The notes: generated by a model from the letters alone, not told the origin. A stretch of 64,000 nucleotides of DNA from Crocinitomix algicola (GCF_001661595.2 NZ_LYPF02000002.1:1-64000), one strand, 5' to 3'. Positions 39,101 to 48,152 are shown, numbered from the stretch's first letter. Numbers and translations are program-made.

Positions 39101-39224
39101 TTGCATCCAGCCAAATTTGATTTTCGGCAGCGGCACCAACACCTGCAGGTCCTCTTTGAGCAAGAGTAGGAATGGTCATGCATAAAACTGCAAATACCAT
39201 CGTTAGCTTGTAGAAAATATTCAT
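36117..39224 (-). CDS. Large surface protein with LamG-like domain and T9SS type A sorting domain
   Basis: 1035 aa. The signal peptide ends in TLAQ (about residue 22). Residues about 30-255 look like a concanavalin/LamG lectin-like fold (LDATTLNHVDGDPVNFW to VENYLGAKYN). A second module runs to about 410, then GDWSNPLTWDCGCIP (about 420) starts a beta-helix-like part typical of T9SS adhesins. The last ~90 residues (VVINQMGHVIDI to NKKVIL) are a type A sorting domain. The protein should cross the outer membrane by T9SS and be cut by PorU. It is the first gene of the exosortase operon, which suggests a shared surface role. Confidence 0.85.
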   Translation of the reverse strand: MNIFYKLTMVFAVLCMTIPTLAQRGPAGVGAAAENQIWLDATTLNHVDGDPVNFWGDKSENGENFTSVSADRFPIYSSTGMNGMPALTFDGYNDVLFSGAIPELDSESLTFFMVYQKTTLLSDMLITSKYASASRKWETYAVGGYSTLFGAQYSPTRVSTSFVGSGAPSFYSQHMTPTAISMYNQGVHGGTTSGAYTVPSGHQNVVLANKRTDGFGGYVFGGLVSELIVFNTSLNDLERVLVENYLGAKYNMAIPTDLYDYEATHSRGVIGIGNDGTNVHNESTGDGILTISSPDDMGSGEYLLVGHDNQPIDEYDTENVPPILLALEYERMQRQWRIDETGDVGTLNFSFDLSAPGLDFGIPDDYFILIDSDGDGDFTNATVAIPTAYDGVNKTVSADINVTAGTLITVAAPKNSLDINSVTTGDWSNPLTWDCGCIPTALDNVTIFNGDEVFVDTDGFMTNLNVDAGATLTMDEDFTLNISGNWEITGETNFNDGTIAFVGEVNQNVNILSESEDTVRLNNVILNNTAGGTITFEQQNYILHGTLSPNAGHLVIDPSTNFVIASTSAAEGGRVGPIMAGSTITGQFNVQRFIPAGIAGWRDLASPVIGATFNGWDPDLPMSGDDFPDGCAWGPDGCFHSVTYNQDDVLIDVTSSSDPIVNGRGYEIFVGNTMTSWDGGTLNSVGTLNASGNLDFSFGSGWSTIGNPYASPISFSSVGLSGGIGEYFYVYDPSSGGFEWYDGTSGTSSIPEITENGLMATGQAVWIFSSGAGTVTFSQANKIEGNATYIREHEENNALLVTLKENASTYHCVAQLEEKNLAQDGLEDDMDLRQLIQPHQDGPSLAFEFEEGVLRKNFIAPDGRDKSFQLDVKIKNTGLYTISADNWANFRNYRHIYLYDAETNQTIDLKAESYVFHADADAEEDLSDISRFTLILTNGEGNHGAAFAGINESEMQSGTVVINQMGHVIDIAVSEEEVGLSTITITNVLGQTEVYSIQTSLISGSNIITLPEHLKGFHIISVKTENQIVNKKVIL

Positions 39225-39265
39225 ATAGTAAGTTTTATATTGAGGTCAAAAGCTTTATTCTAAAC

Positions 39266-39273
39266 TCAAAATT
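39266..39273 (-). promoter_or_regulatory. Candidate -7 element of the exosortase operon
   Basis: TAATTTTG on the minus strand fits TAnnTTTG. Transcription near 39260 would give a leader of about 36 nt. No convincing -33 element. The 264-bp divergent gap also holds TATCTTTC at 39419-39426, one mismatch from a plus-strand -7 for the kinase gene. Confidence 0.3.
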
Positions 39274-39488
39274 AAGGAATTAATTCAATATGACGTAAAA
39301 ATCTGTATTTTATCTCTGTTAAATTATTGTTTTTAGACCAAGACAAGGATTACATCGATTAATTTGAAATTATTCATAGAATCATGGTAGACTGATGTAT
39401 ACAAATGATTTTTCTTATTATCTTTCGGCCAAATAACTTGTGCAGGCCCTTAGAAATAACTGATTAACTGAGCCTGAAACTTTTTTCT

Positions 39489-41891
39489 ATGAGTGAGAAT
39501 CAAATTGCACCTCCGAGTCCTTCCAATAAGCTGGTTGAAACAAAAGATTTATTGTTTGTTTGGCGTTTAATCTTAAAGAATTTAGGCTTTTTGATTTTAC
39601 TGCCCATTTTAGCCTATGCTGTTGGTTATATTTACACTTATCGGTTGACCAATATTTATGGGGCAAAAGCTGAACTCTTGTTAAAATCGAACGACACCTA
39701 TGATTATCAAGATCCAATTTATAAAGGGTTAGGAGCTTATGGTGTTTATATGGATGTGCAAAACCAAATCAGAATTCTTAATTCGCGCGATTTAGTTGGG
39801 GAAGTGGTGGATAAATTAGACATTGCGACGTCATATTTTATTGTTGGTAGAATCAAGAAGGTGGAGGTATTTGAATCCATCCCTTTCAAGTCAACATTCA
39901 ATGTCATCAACCCGCAGATTTATGAAAAACCTATTGCGGTTTCTATTTTAGATAAAGATCACTATGAAGTAACCTACGAAATTAATGGTAAAGAATTCGT
40001 TTATCAGTATCCTTTTAATGAGGAAGTTCGGAATGCTGAATTTTCGTTGCGCTTGGACAAACGTTATGGGCTTAATTCTGATGATGTGAGTGGTTTACAA
40101 GAGTCGGAATATGAAATTGTTTTTCATTCACGCAATTATTTGATTAGTAAATTCCAGTCAAGCTTAAAGGTGGAAAATATTGAGCATACAAGTGTTTTAG
40201 AATTAATGATTACTGATGAATTGCGGGATAGGGCGGTCGTTTATTTGGATTCCATGACCCACACTTATGTGAATTATTCAAAACGGGTACAATTGGAAGT
40301 CAATGAAAACACGTTGAACAATATTCAAAAACAAATTGATACGGTGCGCATACTCATCGAAGAAAAGGAAGCTGCTTTACTGGCCTTTCGAGATGAAAAT
40401 GCAATTTTAAACGTGGACAAAGAAGGAGAAGATTATTTTAACGAGTATATTTCTTATTCAAAGGACAAGCGTTTGTTGAAACAGAAAGAGAATTCGATCT
40501 TATCGTTAATGGAATATTTGAATAGTGGTGAGGATGCGCGCGTATTACCCCCTTCTTTTTACATCGAAGAGAATGATGTGTACTTAAGAGATGCAATTTC
40601 TACTATTCGACAAAAACAAGTGCAATATGAGGTAGATCGGGCATCTATGTCTGCTGATAATCCATCAATGATGAACGATTTAAAAGAATTGGCTTTATTA
40701 AAAAGTGATGTATTGGCTTATCTTCAAAATTTAAATAGTGCCATAAAAGCTGAAATTGAATTAATTGACGAGTATATTGCAGAGTATCGTAGCAATATTA
40801 AAAAATTGCCAAAATCAGCGCAAGGGGTAAAGAACTTGACGCGAGAATTAGAAGTCAACAATAATATGTATGTTTTTTTATTGGAAAAGAAAACAAATAC
40901 ATTGATTGCACGTGCCGGTATAATTCCACAAGTACGAATTATTGAAAACACGGTGAGTACAGGTATTGTTTACCCAAATCGAACACAAATTATTCGATTA
41001 TTTGTGATGGGGGGCTTGTTATTGGCTTTGTTTATTGCGATTATTCGAAAACTGTTTTTTGAACGTATTGAAAGTGTGACAGAGTTAGCACAGTATAGTG
41101 AGATACCGATTGCAGGTGGGGTGCCATTTTTGAAGAATCAAGATGAATTATTGGTCACCAAAGCGCAACCAAAATCTCATTTTACCGAAAGCTTTAGAAC
41201 GATTCGTACAAATCTATCTTTTATGAACCGAGGGGAAGAAGGTAAAGCGACGAAAGTTTTATTGTCATCCTTTTTTCCAGGGGAAGGAAAAACATTCTGT
41301 TCTTCAAACCTCTCTTTGTTATTAGCAAATGGAAACAAGAGGGTTTTGATCATGGACTTTGATTTACATCGACCGAAAGTGCATAAGATGTTTGATTTAA
41401 AGAATGAAAAGGGGGTTTCCAACTATTTAATTGGTAAAAACGAATTTGATGAAATTGTTCATCGGGGAATTCATGATAATTTAGACGTGATTACAGCTGG
41501 ACCAATTGCCCCAAATCCCTCTGAACTCGTCTTGCGAGAAGAGGTGAAAGCCTTAATTACTTATGCTGAAGAAAATTATGACTATGTAATCATCGATACA
41601 CCTCCTTTTGGATTATTGAATGATACGATGGAATTATTGAATTATATCGATAATTTCTTAGTGATAATGAATGCACGGCATACCCGTAAAAAAGGGGTAG
41701 ACCATATCAATGAAGTGCTCGGAAAATATACGAATGTTGGTAAAGGAGTGGTGCTAAATGGAATTAAGGAGAACCGTTTCCAGTACTATTATTCTAAATA
41801 TACCTATAAATACAATTACGGTTATAATTATGGCTACGGTTATGGTTATGGTAAGTCATATGGTGAAAATTATTCGAATGATATAAATTAA
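39489..41891 (+). CDS. Polysaccharide co-polymerase / BY-type tyrosine autokinase (Wzc-like)
   Basis: 800 aa. Membrane segments near residues 32-54 and 500-520 flank a periplasmic Wzz-like domain with a long coiled coil. The cytoplasmic kinase has Walker A SFFPGEGKT (594-602), Walker A' LIMDFDLHRP (about 623) and Walker B YVIIDTPP (about 703). The tail from about 764 is nearly all Tyr and Gly (YNYGYNYGYGYGYG), the autophosphorylation cluster, unusually dense here. Such proteins set chain length and gate export of capsule or exopolysaccharide. The expected outer-membrane partner Wza is not in the window. Confidence 0.92.
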   Translation: MSENQIAPPSPSNKLVETKDLLFVWRLILKNLGFLILLPILAYAVGYIYTYRLTNIYGAKAELLLKSNDTYDYQDPIYKGLGAYGVYMDVQNQIRILNSRDLVGEVVDKLDIATSYFIVGRIKKVEVFESIPFKSTFNVINPQIYEKPIAVSILDKDHYEVTYEINGKEFVYQYPFNEEVRNAEFSLRLDKRYGLNSDDVSGLQESEYEIVFHSRNYLISKFQSSLKVENIEHTSVLELMITDELRDRAVVYLDSMTHTYVNYSKRVQLEVNENTLNNIQKQIDTVRILIEEKEAALLAFRDENAILNVDKEGEDYFNEYISYSKDKRLLKQKENSILSLMEYLNSGEDARVLPPSFYIEENDVYLRDAISTIRQKQVQYEVDRASMSADNPSMMNDLKELALLKSDVLAYLQNLNSAIKAEIELIDEYIAEYRSNIKKLPKSAQGVKNLTRELEVNNNMYVFLLEKKTNTLIARAGIIPQVRIIENTVSTGIVYPNRTQIIRLFVMGGLLLALFIAIIRKLFFERIESVTELAQYSEIPIAGGVPFLKNQDELLVTKAQPKSHFTESFRTIRTNLSFMNRGEEGKATKVLLSSFFPGEGKTFCSSNLSLLLANGNKRVLIMDFDLHRPKVHKMFDLKNEKGVSNYLIGKNEFDEIVHRGIHDNLDVITAGPIAPNPSELVLREEVKALITYAEENYDYVIIDTPPFGLLNDTMELLNYIDNFLVIMNARHTRKKGVDHINEVLGKYTNVGKGVVLNGIKENRFQYYYSKYTYKYNYGYNYGYGYGYGKSYGENYSNDIN

Positions 41892-41911
41892 ATTAAACTA
41901 AATCAAAACTT

Positions 41912-42487
41912 ATGAAAAGATTGGATATTAATTATTCCTTACAAGCTATGGATGTGCTTGTAAGTCTTGCACGCTATAATTTTGTCTTGCGAACAACAAA
42001 CGACTACACTAAAAAAGTTCTTGATTTTGGGTGCGGATCAGGATATGGAACTAAAGTGTTGAAAGAACGGTTTAAAAATGTTGATTCTTTTGATGTTTAC
42101 CCCGATGGTTATCTACCAGAAGGAATGGAGGTAAATCAAGACATAAATTCAGTGAAAAATAATAAATATGATTTAATTACTTGTTTTGAAGTTATTGAAC
42201 ACATGGATGAAGCTGCGCAACATCAATTGATGGACGATTTAAAAAGTTTGCTAAATCCAAATGGAATATTGTATATTTCAACTGTCCGGAAAATGGATCC
42301 CCCTCCGACAGAAAACCGAAAAGTTGAGCATATTAGAGAATTGAGTTTTGAGGAGTTACTAGCGTTTTGCACGGGTCGATTTGAAAATGTATTCACATTT
42401 GGACAAATCGACCAAAATATATCAACTTTTTACAAAGAAAATCATTACCACTTTGTATTTATAGCAACTGGACCGAAAGGTGATTAA
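41912..42487 (+). CDS. SAM-dependent methyltransferase
   Basis: 191 aa, class I fold. Motif I is VLDFGCGSGYG (about residues 36-46); FEVIEHM marks motif III/IV as in Methyltransf_11/23 proteins. The substrate is unknown; lying 20 bp after the BY-kinase it probably modifies a sugar or lipid carrier of the glycan locus. It is convergent with the first minus-strand glycosyltransferase, 1 bp apart. Confidence 0.85.
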   Translation: MKRLDINYSLQAMDVLVSLARYNFVLRTTNDYTKKVLDFGCGSGYGTKVLKERFKNVDSFDVYPDGYLPEGMEVNQDINSVKNNKYDLITCFEVIEHMDEAAQHQLMDDLKSLLNPNGILYISTVRKMDPPPTENRKVEHIRELSFEELLAFCTGRFENVFTFGQIDQNISTFYKENHYHFVFIATGPKGD

Positions 42488-42488
42488 G

Positions 42489-43640
42489 TTATAATTTACT
42501 TTCTATACTCATGATCATATTTTTAATGAGTGAGTTCCATAAGAATTGAGTTTTAATTTTTTGTAAGGAACGCCTTCTTAGATTTTCTAGTCTTGGTAGG
42601 TCTGTATTTATGAGATTTAATAAGGCGGAGGTGAGCGCATTAGCATCGTGTGTTGGGATACAGAAGCCATTGGTATGGTCGACCAACATTTCGACGGCTC
42701 CGGTATCGGTGGCAACAATTGCAAGGCCTCTCGCCATTCCTTCCAAGATTACATTTGGCATACCCTCAGCATGACTTGGACAAACGAGTACATCCATATT
42801 GTCCAAAATGTCACAAATTTCTGATTTAGAATTCAATTGACCATGATAGGTAAACTTTGGGTCTTTTAGTTGTTTTTCTTTTGGAATAGGCCCAATAAAA
42901 TGAAATTCATAAGTTAATTCAGTTGGAAGATTTTCTAAAACGCTATTGAGATCTTTGAGACCTTTTCGTTCTTCGTCCCTTCCCATGAAAACAAATTTTA
43001 ATGGCGATTGGCTCGATTGTATGTCATTGCGAAGCCAATCGCTATTGAGGCCTGAAGTAAAATCAAGTACGTTTTCACGTTTAACTTTAAACTCTTTTAA
43101 AATTAAATCTGTGATTTTTCCACCATAAGAAAAGATATAGTCGGCATTTTCATTATTCCATTTCGTTGGCTTTTTAAGTAATTTCGATTCAATTTTTTGT
43201 TTCAAAGATGGCATGTCTTGAAACATTTCATATCCATGAAACTTAACCCCAATTGGAGGTAGCTTGATGTCTTTCTTTTTTAATGCCAACGCATGCCAAG
43301 CTGTATATCCCTTGGCGTAAATAAAATCAAACTGCGAAAAATCAATCGACTCATACACTAGTTGACTGTATTTATATGAATTACGAATATAGTGCCCTGG
43401 AAATTTTCCCGGTTTAGGAAAGTGTAAACCAATTATTTTGTCCAGTTTCGTTGTTGTATCACCAAATAACTCTTTATTAACATCAGTTTCACTTGGTATA
43501 CTTTGATGATGACTGACACAATGCACGAGGGTAACTTCGACACCTTGTAAGGTAAAGTATTTTGCCAAATTGGCAGAATGACGTTGCATGCCACCTGTTA
43601 CATACGGTGTAATACCATCTGTGATTAACAGAATTTTCAT
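42489..43640 (-). CDS. Glycosyltransferase family 4 (GT-B)
   Basis: 383 aa. The N-terminal motif GGMQRHSANLA is that of Glyco_transf_4. The C-terminal domain has FMGRDEERKGL, then SHAEGMPNVILEGMARG, with the E-x7-E nucleotide-sugar motif. It is a retaining sugar transferase acting on the inner face of the membrane; donor and acceptor are unknown. Directly followed upstream by a GT2 gene with no gap. Confidence 0.9.
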   Translation of the reverse strand: MKILLITDGITPYVTGGMQRHSANLAKYFTLQGVEVTLVHCVSHHQSIPSETDVNKELFGDTTTKLDKIIGLHFPKPGKFPGHYIRNSYKYSQLVYESIDFSQFDFIYAKGYTAWHALALKKKDIKLPPIGVKFHGYEMFQDMPSLKQKIESKLLKKPTKWNNENADYIFSYGGKITDLILKEFKVKRENVLDFTSGLNSDWLRNDIQSSQSPLKFVFMGRDEERKGLKDLNSVLENLPTELTYEFHFIGPIPKEKQLKDPKFTYHGQLNSKSEICDILDNMDVLVCPSHAEGMPNVILEGMARGLAIVATDTGAVEMLVDHTNGFCIPTHDANALTSALLNLINTDLPRLENLRRRSLQKIKTQFLWNSLIKNMIMSIESKL

Positions 43641-44618
43641 TTAATTTAGTTTTAAGAGCTTTTTAAAGATGAACTTCAATCCTTTAGGATGGAATGGTGT
43701 TATTTTTTCAATCCAAATATAAAGCTTAAACAGTTTTAACTGATGGCTTGATTGAATTGTGCTTAGAATTTTTTCGATTAATCTACGATAATTACTCGAA
43801 TCAATTGTACCAATTCTTTTTTGGTAATTAATAATGGATAAGGCTTCAAATAAGGTGCCGCCCAAAAGTTTTTTTTTATGCGGATTCAGTAAAGGATAAA
43901 AATCACCATAATACTGAATGCAGGCATCCACAAATTTGGTGTAGAATTTATTTTTTTTATCCGTCAGTCTTTCATTGTCTATTCGATAGTATATGTCAAT
44001 TGTACTTTCGTTACAAATCTTCAGTTTACTTTCGACCAATAGTGCTCGTGTATGCAATTCAACATCTTGAAGCCTCTGGTAAGTAATGTTAAACCCATCT
44101 AATTTTTGAACAAACTCCTTTTTCCAAACAGGCTGCATCGTTTGCCAAGGCAATTGATGTTTAATGAATAGGTTTAGAGTTTCTTCATTTGACCATTGTT
44201 TTAGCCACCAGAACTCAGAGGAAGATATGTCATTTTGAGTTGATCTAAAGATCCCCATATTAAATACCCACAAATCAAAATTAGGTTCCTGACGAATTAT
44301 TTCGATTCTATTCTCGATACAGGAGGGAGTCATTAAATCGTCAGCATCAAAAAACAAAATATAATCTCCTTTGGCCAATTTTATGCCTTGATTCCGGCAG
44401 CTGTTCGCTCCCTTATTTGTGCCATTTAAAATAGGGGTTATTTTTTCACACTTTTTCGCGTAAGATTTAATGATGTTTTGTGTTCCGTCGTTCGAATTAT
44501 CGTCAATTAATATTAGCTCCCATTCATGAGTTGACTGAGCCAAAATAGAATCCAACGTATCACCTAAATAAGCTTTCTTATTGTAGCAAGGAATTATAAT
44601 GGAGACGGTTAAATTCAA
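43641..44618 (-). CDS. Glycosyltransferase family 2, copy A of a tandem pair
   Basis: 325 aa, GT-A fold. IIIPCYNK opens the domain, LILIDDNSNDGT supplies the first Asp pair and ILFFDADDLM the DxD. The whole length, including the C-terminal 150 residues (ALSIINYQKRIGTI near the end), aligns with the next gene upstream, so the two are duplicates. Confidence 0.9.
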   Translation of the reverse strand: MNLTVSIIIPCYNKKAYLGDTLDSILAQSTHEWELILIDDNSNDGTQNIIKSYAKKCEKITPILNGTNKGANSCRNQGIKLAKGDYILFFDADDLMTPSCIENRIEIIRQEPNFDLWVFNMGIFRSTQNDISSSEFWWLKQWSNEETLNLFIKHQLPWQTMQPVWKKEFVQKLDGFNITYQRLQDVELHTRALLVESKLKICNESTIDIYYRIDNERLTDKKNKFYTKFVDACIQYYGDFYPLLNPHKKKLLGGTLFEALSIINYQKRIGTIDSSNYRRLIEKILSTIQSSHQLKLFKLYIWIEKITPFHPKGLKFIFKKLLKLN

Positions 44619-44714
44619 TTCTTAAGTTTTGTGGATACAATTATAATAAATAGATCTGTTTAATGTGAATTAAGCTTGTTAAATAATTGAAAAGCAATAG
44701 CTTTCTGATTTTGA

Positions 44715-45695
44715 TCAATGTAATTTTAATTTTCTCTTAAAATAAAACTTTAATCCTTTGACGTAGAAAGGAATTGCTCGTTCAATTTGGAGGTAATTGT
44801 TTATGATTCGTTTGCATTGAGGATCATGTATGTTATTCAAGAGAGACAAAGAAAGCTCTTTAAATAGTTCATTTGAAATTTTATTGGTTTTTTTTTGGTA
44901 GCTAATAATGGTTAATGCTTCAAAAATTGTCCCCACTAATAAGTTGCGCTGATGCGTTGAAACTTCAGCGTAAAATGTTTGATAAAATTTGATACAACTC
45001 GCTACAAATTCGCTGTAGAAAGTTGGATAACTAACCGTCATTCTTTTGTCACTTATCCTATAGAATGTTCCGTATTTTGAATTTGGAAATGTTTTAAAAT
45101 TTATTCCAGAAAGTAGAGCCCTCGTGTGTAATTCAACATCTTGTAATCTTGAGAACTCAGTATTAAATCCTTGAATTCGAGTAATTGCTTCTTTACTCCA
45201 AATAACTTGTGGGGTTCCCCATGGGATTTGATGCATTAAAAATTTTTCGACTATATAATCTGTTTTTTCTGGAACTTTCCAAAAATATTTTTGGGAAGTG
45301 TCTCCAATTTCCTCATTAAATACACCCATGTTGAACACCCAAGCATCAAAATTTTGATTAGATTTAATTTGATTAAAATGATTTTGAAAACAGTCATTTA
45401 AAATTAAGTCATCGGCATCAAAAAAGAGGATATACTTCCCACTAGCCATGGATAGGCCCTGGTTTCTACAATGGTTCGCACCTTTGTTTTCAGTATTTAA
45501 GACATATTTAATCCTTTCTGATTGGTTGGCATTCTTTTGTATAATCGCTGCGGTATTATCCGTAGAACCATCATCAATCAATATCAATTCCCATAATTTA
45601 AATGATTGACCCTGAATGTGGTCAATGGTTTCTTGTAAAAACTCTACTTTATTGTAACAGGGGATTATTATGGATAATTCCGACTTCAAATTCAC
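44715..45695 (-). CDS. Glycosyltransferase family 2, copy B of a tandem pair
   Basis: 326 aa, same organisation as its downstream neighbour: IIIPCYNK, LILIDDGSTDNT, ILFFDADDLI, then FNMGVF and LQDVELHTRALL, identical or near-identical to copy A (FNMGIF, LQDVELHTRALL). The shared C-terminal half outside the catalytic core supports duplication rather than general family likeness. A possible -7 element (TATCTTTA, minus strand, 45716-45709) lies just upstream. Confidence 0.9.
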   Translation of the reverse strand: MNLKSELSIIIPCYNKVEFLQETIDHIQGQSFKLWELILIDDGSTDNTAAIIQKNANQSERIKYVLNTENKGANHCRNQGLSMASGKYILFFDADDLILNDCFQNHFNQIKSNQNFDAWVFNMGVFNEEIGDTSQKYFWKVPEKTDYIVEKFLMHQIPWGTPQVIWSKEAITRIQGFNTEFSRLQDVELHTRALLSGINFKTFPNSKYGTFYRISDKRMTVSYPTFYSEFVASCIKFYQTFYAEVSTHQRNLLVGTIFEALTIISYQKKTNKISNELFKELSLSLLNNIHDPQCKRIINNYLQIERAIPFYVKGLKFYFKRKLKLH

Positions 45696-45732
45696 TAAAT
45701 TTTACCCCTAAAGATAGTATAATTCTTTATTC

Positions 45733-46662
45733 TTACTCAGCTTGGGATGGTTTCAAATTGCGTGAAACCCCATTCATCCAATCGGCTATGAATTGGCTTG
45801 CTTTTGCACCAGATTCGGAGTAAAGGTGGTTACCATCGGTGTAGATGTAATCACGATTAAAAGGTGTCATGTCCAAGTAGCCGTTTGACATCTCAATCAT
45901 AGGTTCTATTATAGAATCAAAATCAGGCATTAATTCGTTTTCGATGGCATAGATTGATGATGAAACGGGGAGACGAATAAGGTAAACTTTTCCGTATTCT
46001 TTGAAGTATGAGATTGTTTGTTCAAGATAGTGTAAACGAACTTGTGATAGTTTTGCTTGTTGAAGGTATTTACTTCTGTAATTTTTCACTTTTTTAGTAA
46101 CGCGTTTCTGAACCTCTTCTGAGCTCATGTCAATGTCAAAAACTTCTAACCAACCGTCATTGTGTAGTAGGATTTTATCGTTGGCTTTAATTAATATATG
46201 GCGATAATTGCCATCTAAATTTTTATATAAATATTCATAGTTGGGAAATGCATTTACATTTTCTGTAATGGCAACACAACTATTTCTTTCTCTAAATTGT
46301 GATTCATCATTTGGGTCGTGGCAATAACTGCTAATCGACCACGGATCGACGGAGACGATGAATGTACCTCCTTTTTCTTTGTTGTGTTTCTTTTTGATAC
46401 TTTCGAAATACGATCTTCCGTATGGACTGTGTGAAACGGTAAAAGAGTAGTTGTAAAATGCTATACCCAATTCTTTCTCTAGTACTTCAGGTTGTATCCC
46501 TTGCGCGGATTTTGACGTACCTACAATCAAATTTTTTTGAGGAGGACTGGTAAATCGTAAATAGAACGGATCTGTGGTACCACCCGCAAGAAATCCAAGA
46601 CCGAATAAAAACAATACAACAGGGATTAAAAAAAGCACGGTTAATTTAATAAATCGTTTCAT
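45733..46662 (-). CDS. SGNH-hydrolase-like partner of the MBOAT protein
   Basis: 309 aa. One N-terminal membrane anchor (residues 7-26), then an extracytoplasmic domain. VGTSKSAQG (Ser50) has the place of the GDS block and DGNHLYSESGA near residue 281 gives the D-x-x-H block of SGNH/DltD/AlgJ-like proteins. It follows the MBOAT gene by 5 bp. In alginate, cellulose and similar systems this pairing O-acetylates the exported polymer; here the acceptor would be the local glycan. Confidence 0.75.
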   Translation of the reverse strand: MKRFIKLTVLFLIPVVLFLFGLGFLAGGTTDPFYLRFTSPPQKNLIVGTSKSAQGIQPEVLEKELGIAFYNYSFTVSHSPYGRSYFESIKKKHNKEKGGTFIVSVDPWSISSYCHDPNDESQFRERNSCVAITENVNAFPNYEYLYKNLDGNYRHILIKANDKILLHNDGWLEVFDIDMSSEEVQKRVTKKVKNYRSKYLQQAKLSQVRLHYLEQTISYFKEYGKVYLIRLPVSSSIYAIENELMPDFDSIIEPMIEMSNGYLDMTPFNRDYIYTDGNHLYSESGAKASQFIADWMNGVSRNLKPSQAE

Positions 46663-46667
46663 CAGAC

Positions 46668-48125
46668 TTAGAATTGAAAATAAATAAATTCTTGCGGACT
46701 TCCATTAAACCAAAAAATCGCTAAGAGAATGAGATAATAAAAGCCATATTTTAGACTTTTGATTCGGTAAAACCTGAAGTGTTCAATGGCAAATTGTTGT
46801 TTTCTTCCTAACCATTCAACCAGAATGAAAAGGCATATTAATACTAAAACAGTCAACGGGTGAAACCGGGTTCCTACGAAGTCGATTCCACTGTATTGGA
46901 TTAATGATTTTGAAAAAATACGGTTGATTATTTCAAAAGCATGGTGAACGGAATCTGCCCTAAAAAAAATCCATGCGATACACGTGAGCGAAAAGGTGAA
47001 AATAATTTGCATGAATACTTTAAAGGGTGGAATATTGGAATTGTCACTCACGTTATTCAAGTATTTTCGGTTTTTTTCAGTCAGCAGTAAGGGTAGAAAA
47101 AATAGAGCATTTAATCCTCCCCAAACAATAAAAGTCCAGTTAGCGCCGTGCCAAAAACCACTTACCAGAAAAATAATAAAAGTATTCCTGATTTTTTTCA
47201 AGATATTTCCTTTACTGCCACCTAGAGGAATATAGAGGTAGTCTCGAAACCATGTAGATAAAGAGATGTGCCACCTTCTCCAAAATTCGGCAATGTTCCG
47301 CGAAAAATAGGGGAAAGCAAAGTTTTGTTTTAGATCGAATCCAAATAGGCGTGCTGTTCCAATGGCAATATCCGAATAACCTGAAAAATCACCGTAAATT
47401 TGGAATGCAAAGAAAAACGCGGCTAAGGCAAGTGAGTTTCCACTAACCTCTCCAGATTGGCTATAAATTTGATTAACAATTTCCGCAGCATTATCAGCAA
47501 TCACAATTTTCTTAAAAAGTCCCCAAAGTATTTGCCGCATACCATTAACAGCATTTTTATAGTCAAATTTTCGTGCATTTTCAAATTGGGGAAGAAGGTG
47601 TGAAGCCCTTTCGATAGGACCTGCCACCAATTGAGGGAAAAAGCTCACGAAAGCAGCAAATGATAGAAAACTATGTGTTGCTTTAATATTTTGGCGATAA
47701 ACATCAATTGTATAGCTTAAGGTTTGAAAGGTGTAAAAACTAATGCCAACTGGAAGGATAATATTTAGACTGCTTTGGTTAACGTGTATCCCAATTGAAT
47801 TAAAAGCAAGTGTGAAATTTTCAATGAAAAAATTGTAATATTTAAAAAATCCTAATAGTCCTATGTTTACGAGAATGCTAATCCATAATAAAAGTTTACG
47901 CGCTATTTTTTTATGCGATCGACTGAGAAATATTCCGATGGAATAATCAACAATGGTGCTAAATAGTATGAGACCTAAAAATTTCCAATCCCACCATCCG
48001 TAGAAAAAATAACTGGCAACCAGAATTAACAGGTTTTGATAGGATAACTTTCGATTAGGAATTAGCCAGTAGCATCCAAAAACAAGGGGTAAAAAAAGGA
48101 TGAATTCAATCGAATTAAAAAGCAT
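46668..48125 (-). CDS. MBOAT-family membrane O-acyltransferase (AlgI/DltB-like)
   Basis: 485 aa with about ten to twelve membrane segments. The signatures are RRWHISLSTWFRDYLYIPLGG and SGFWHGANWTFIVWG, the latter carrying the conserved catalytic His. It would pass an acyl group, usually acetyl, across the membrane for O-acylation of the surface glycan with the SGNH protein encoded next. Length and motifs are normal. Confidence 0.93.
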   Translation of the reverse strand: MLFNSIEFILFLPLVFGCYWLIPNRKLSYQNLLILVASYFFYGWWDWKFLGLILFSTIVDYSIGIFLSRSHKKIARKLLLWISILVNIGLLGFFKYYNFFIENFTLAFNSIGIHVNQSSLNIILPVGISFYTFQTLSYTIDVYRQNIKATHSFLSFAAFVSFFPQLVAGPIERASHLLPQFENARKFDYKNAVNGMRQILWGLFKKIVIADNAAEIVNQIYSQSGEVSGNSLALAAFFFAFQIYGDFSGYSDIAIGTARLFGFDLKQNFAFPYFSRNIAEFWRRWHISLSTWFRDYLYIPLGGSKGNILKKIRNTFIIFLVSGFWHGANWTFIVWGGLNALFFLPLLLTEKNRKYLNNVSDNSNIPPFKVFMQIIFTFSLTCIAWIFFRADSVHHAFEIINRIFSKSLIQYSGIDFVGTRFHPLTVLVLICLFILVEWLGRKQQFAIEHFRFYRIKSLKYGFYYLILLAIFWFNGSPQEFIYFQF

Positions 48126-48152
48126 GGGTTAAAATGTATTTGGCCTACTAAT

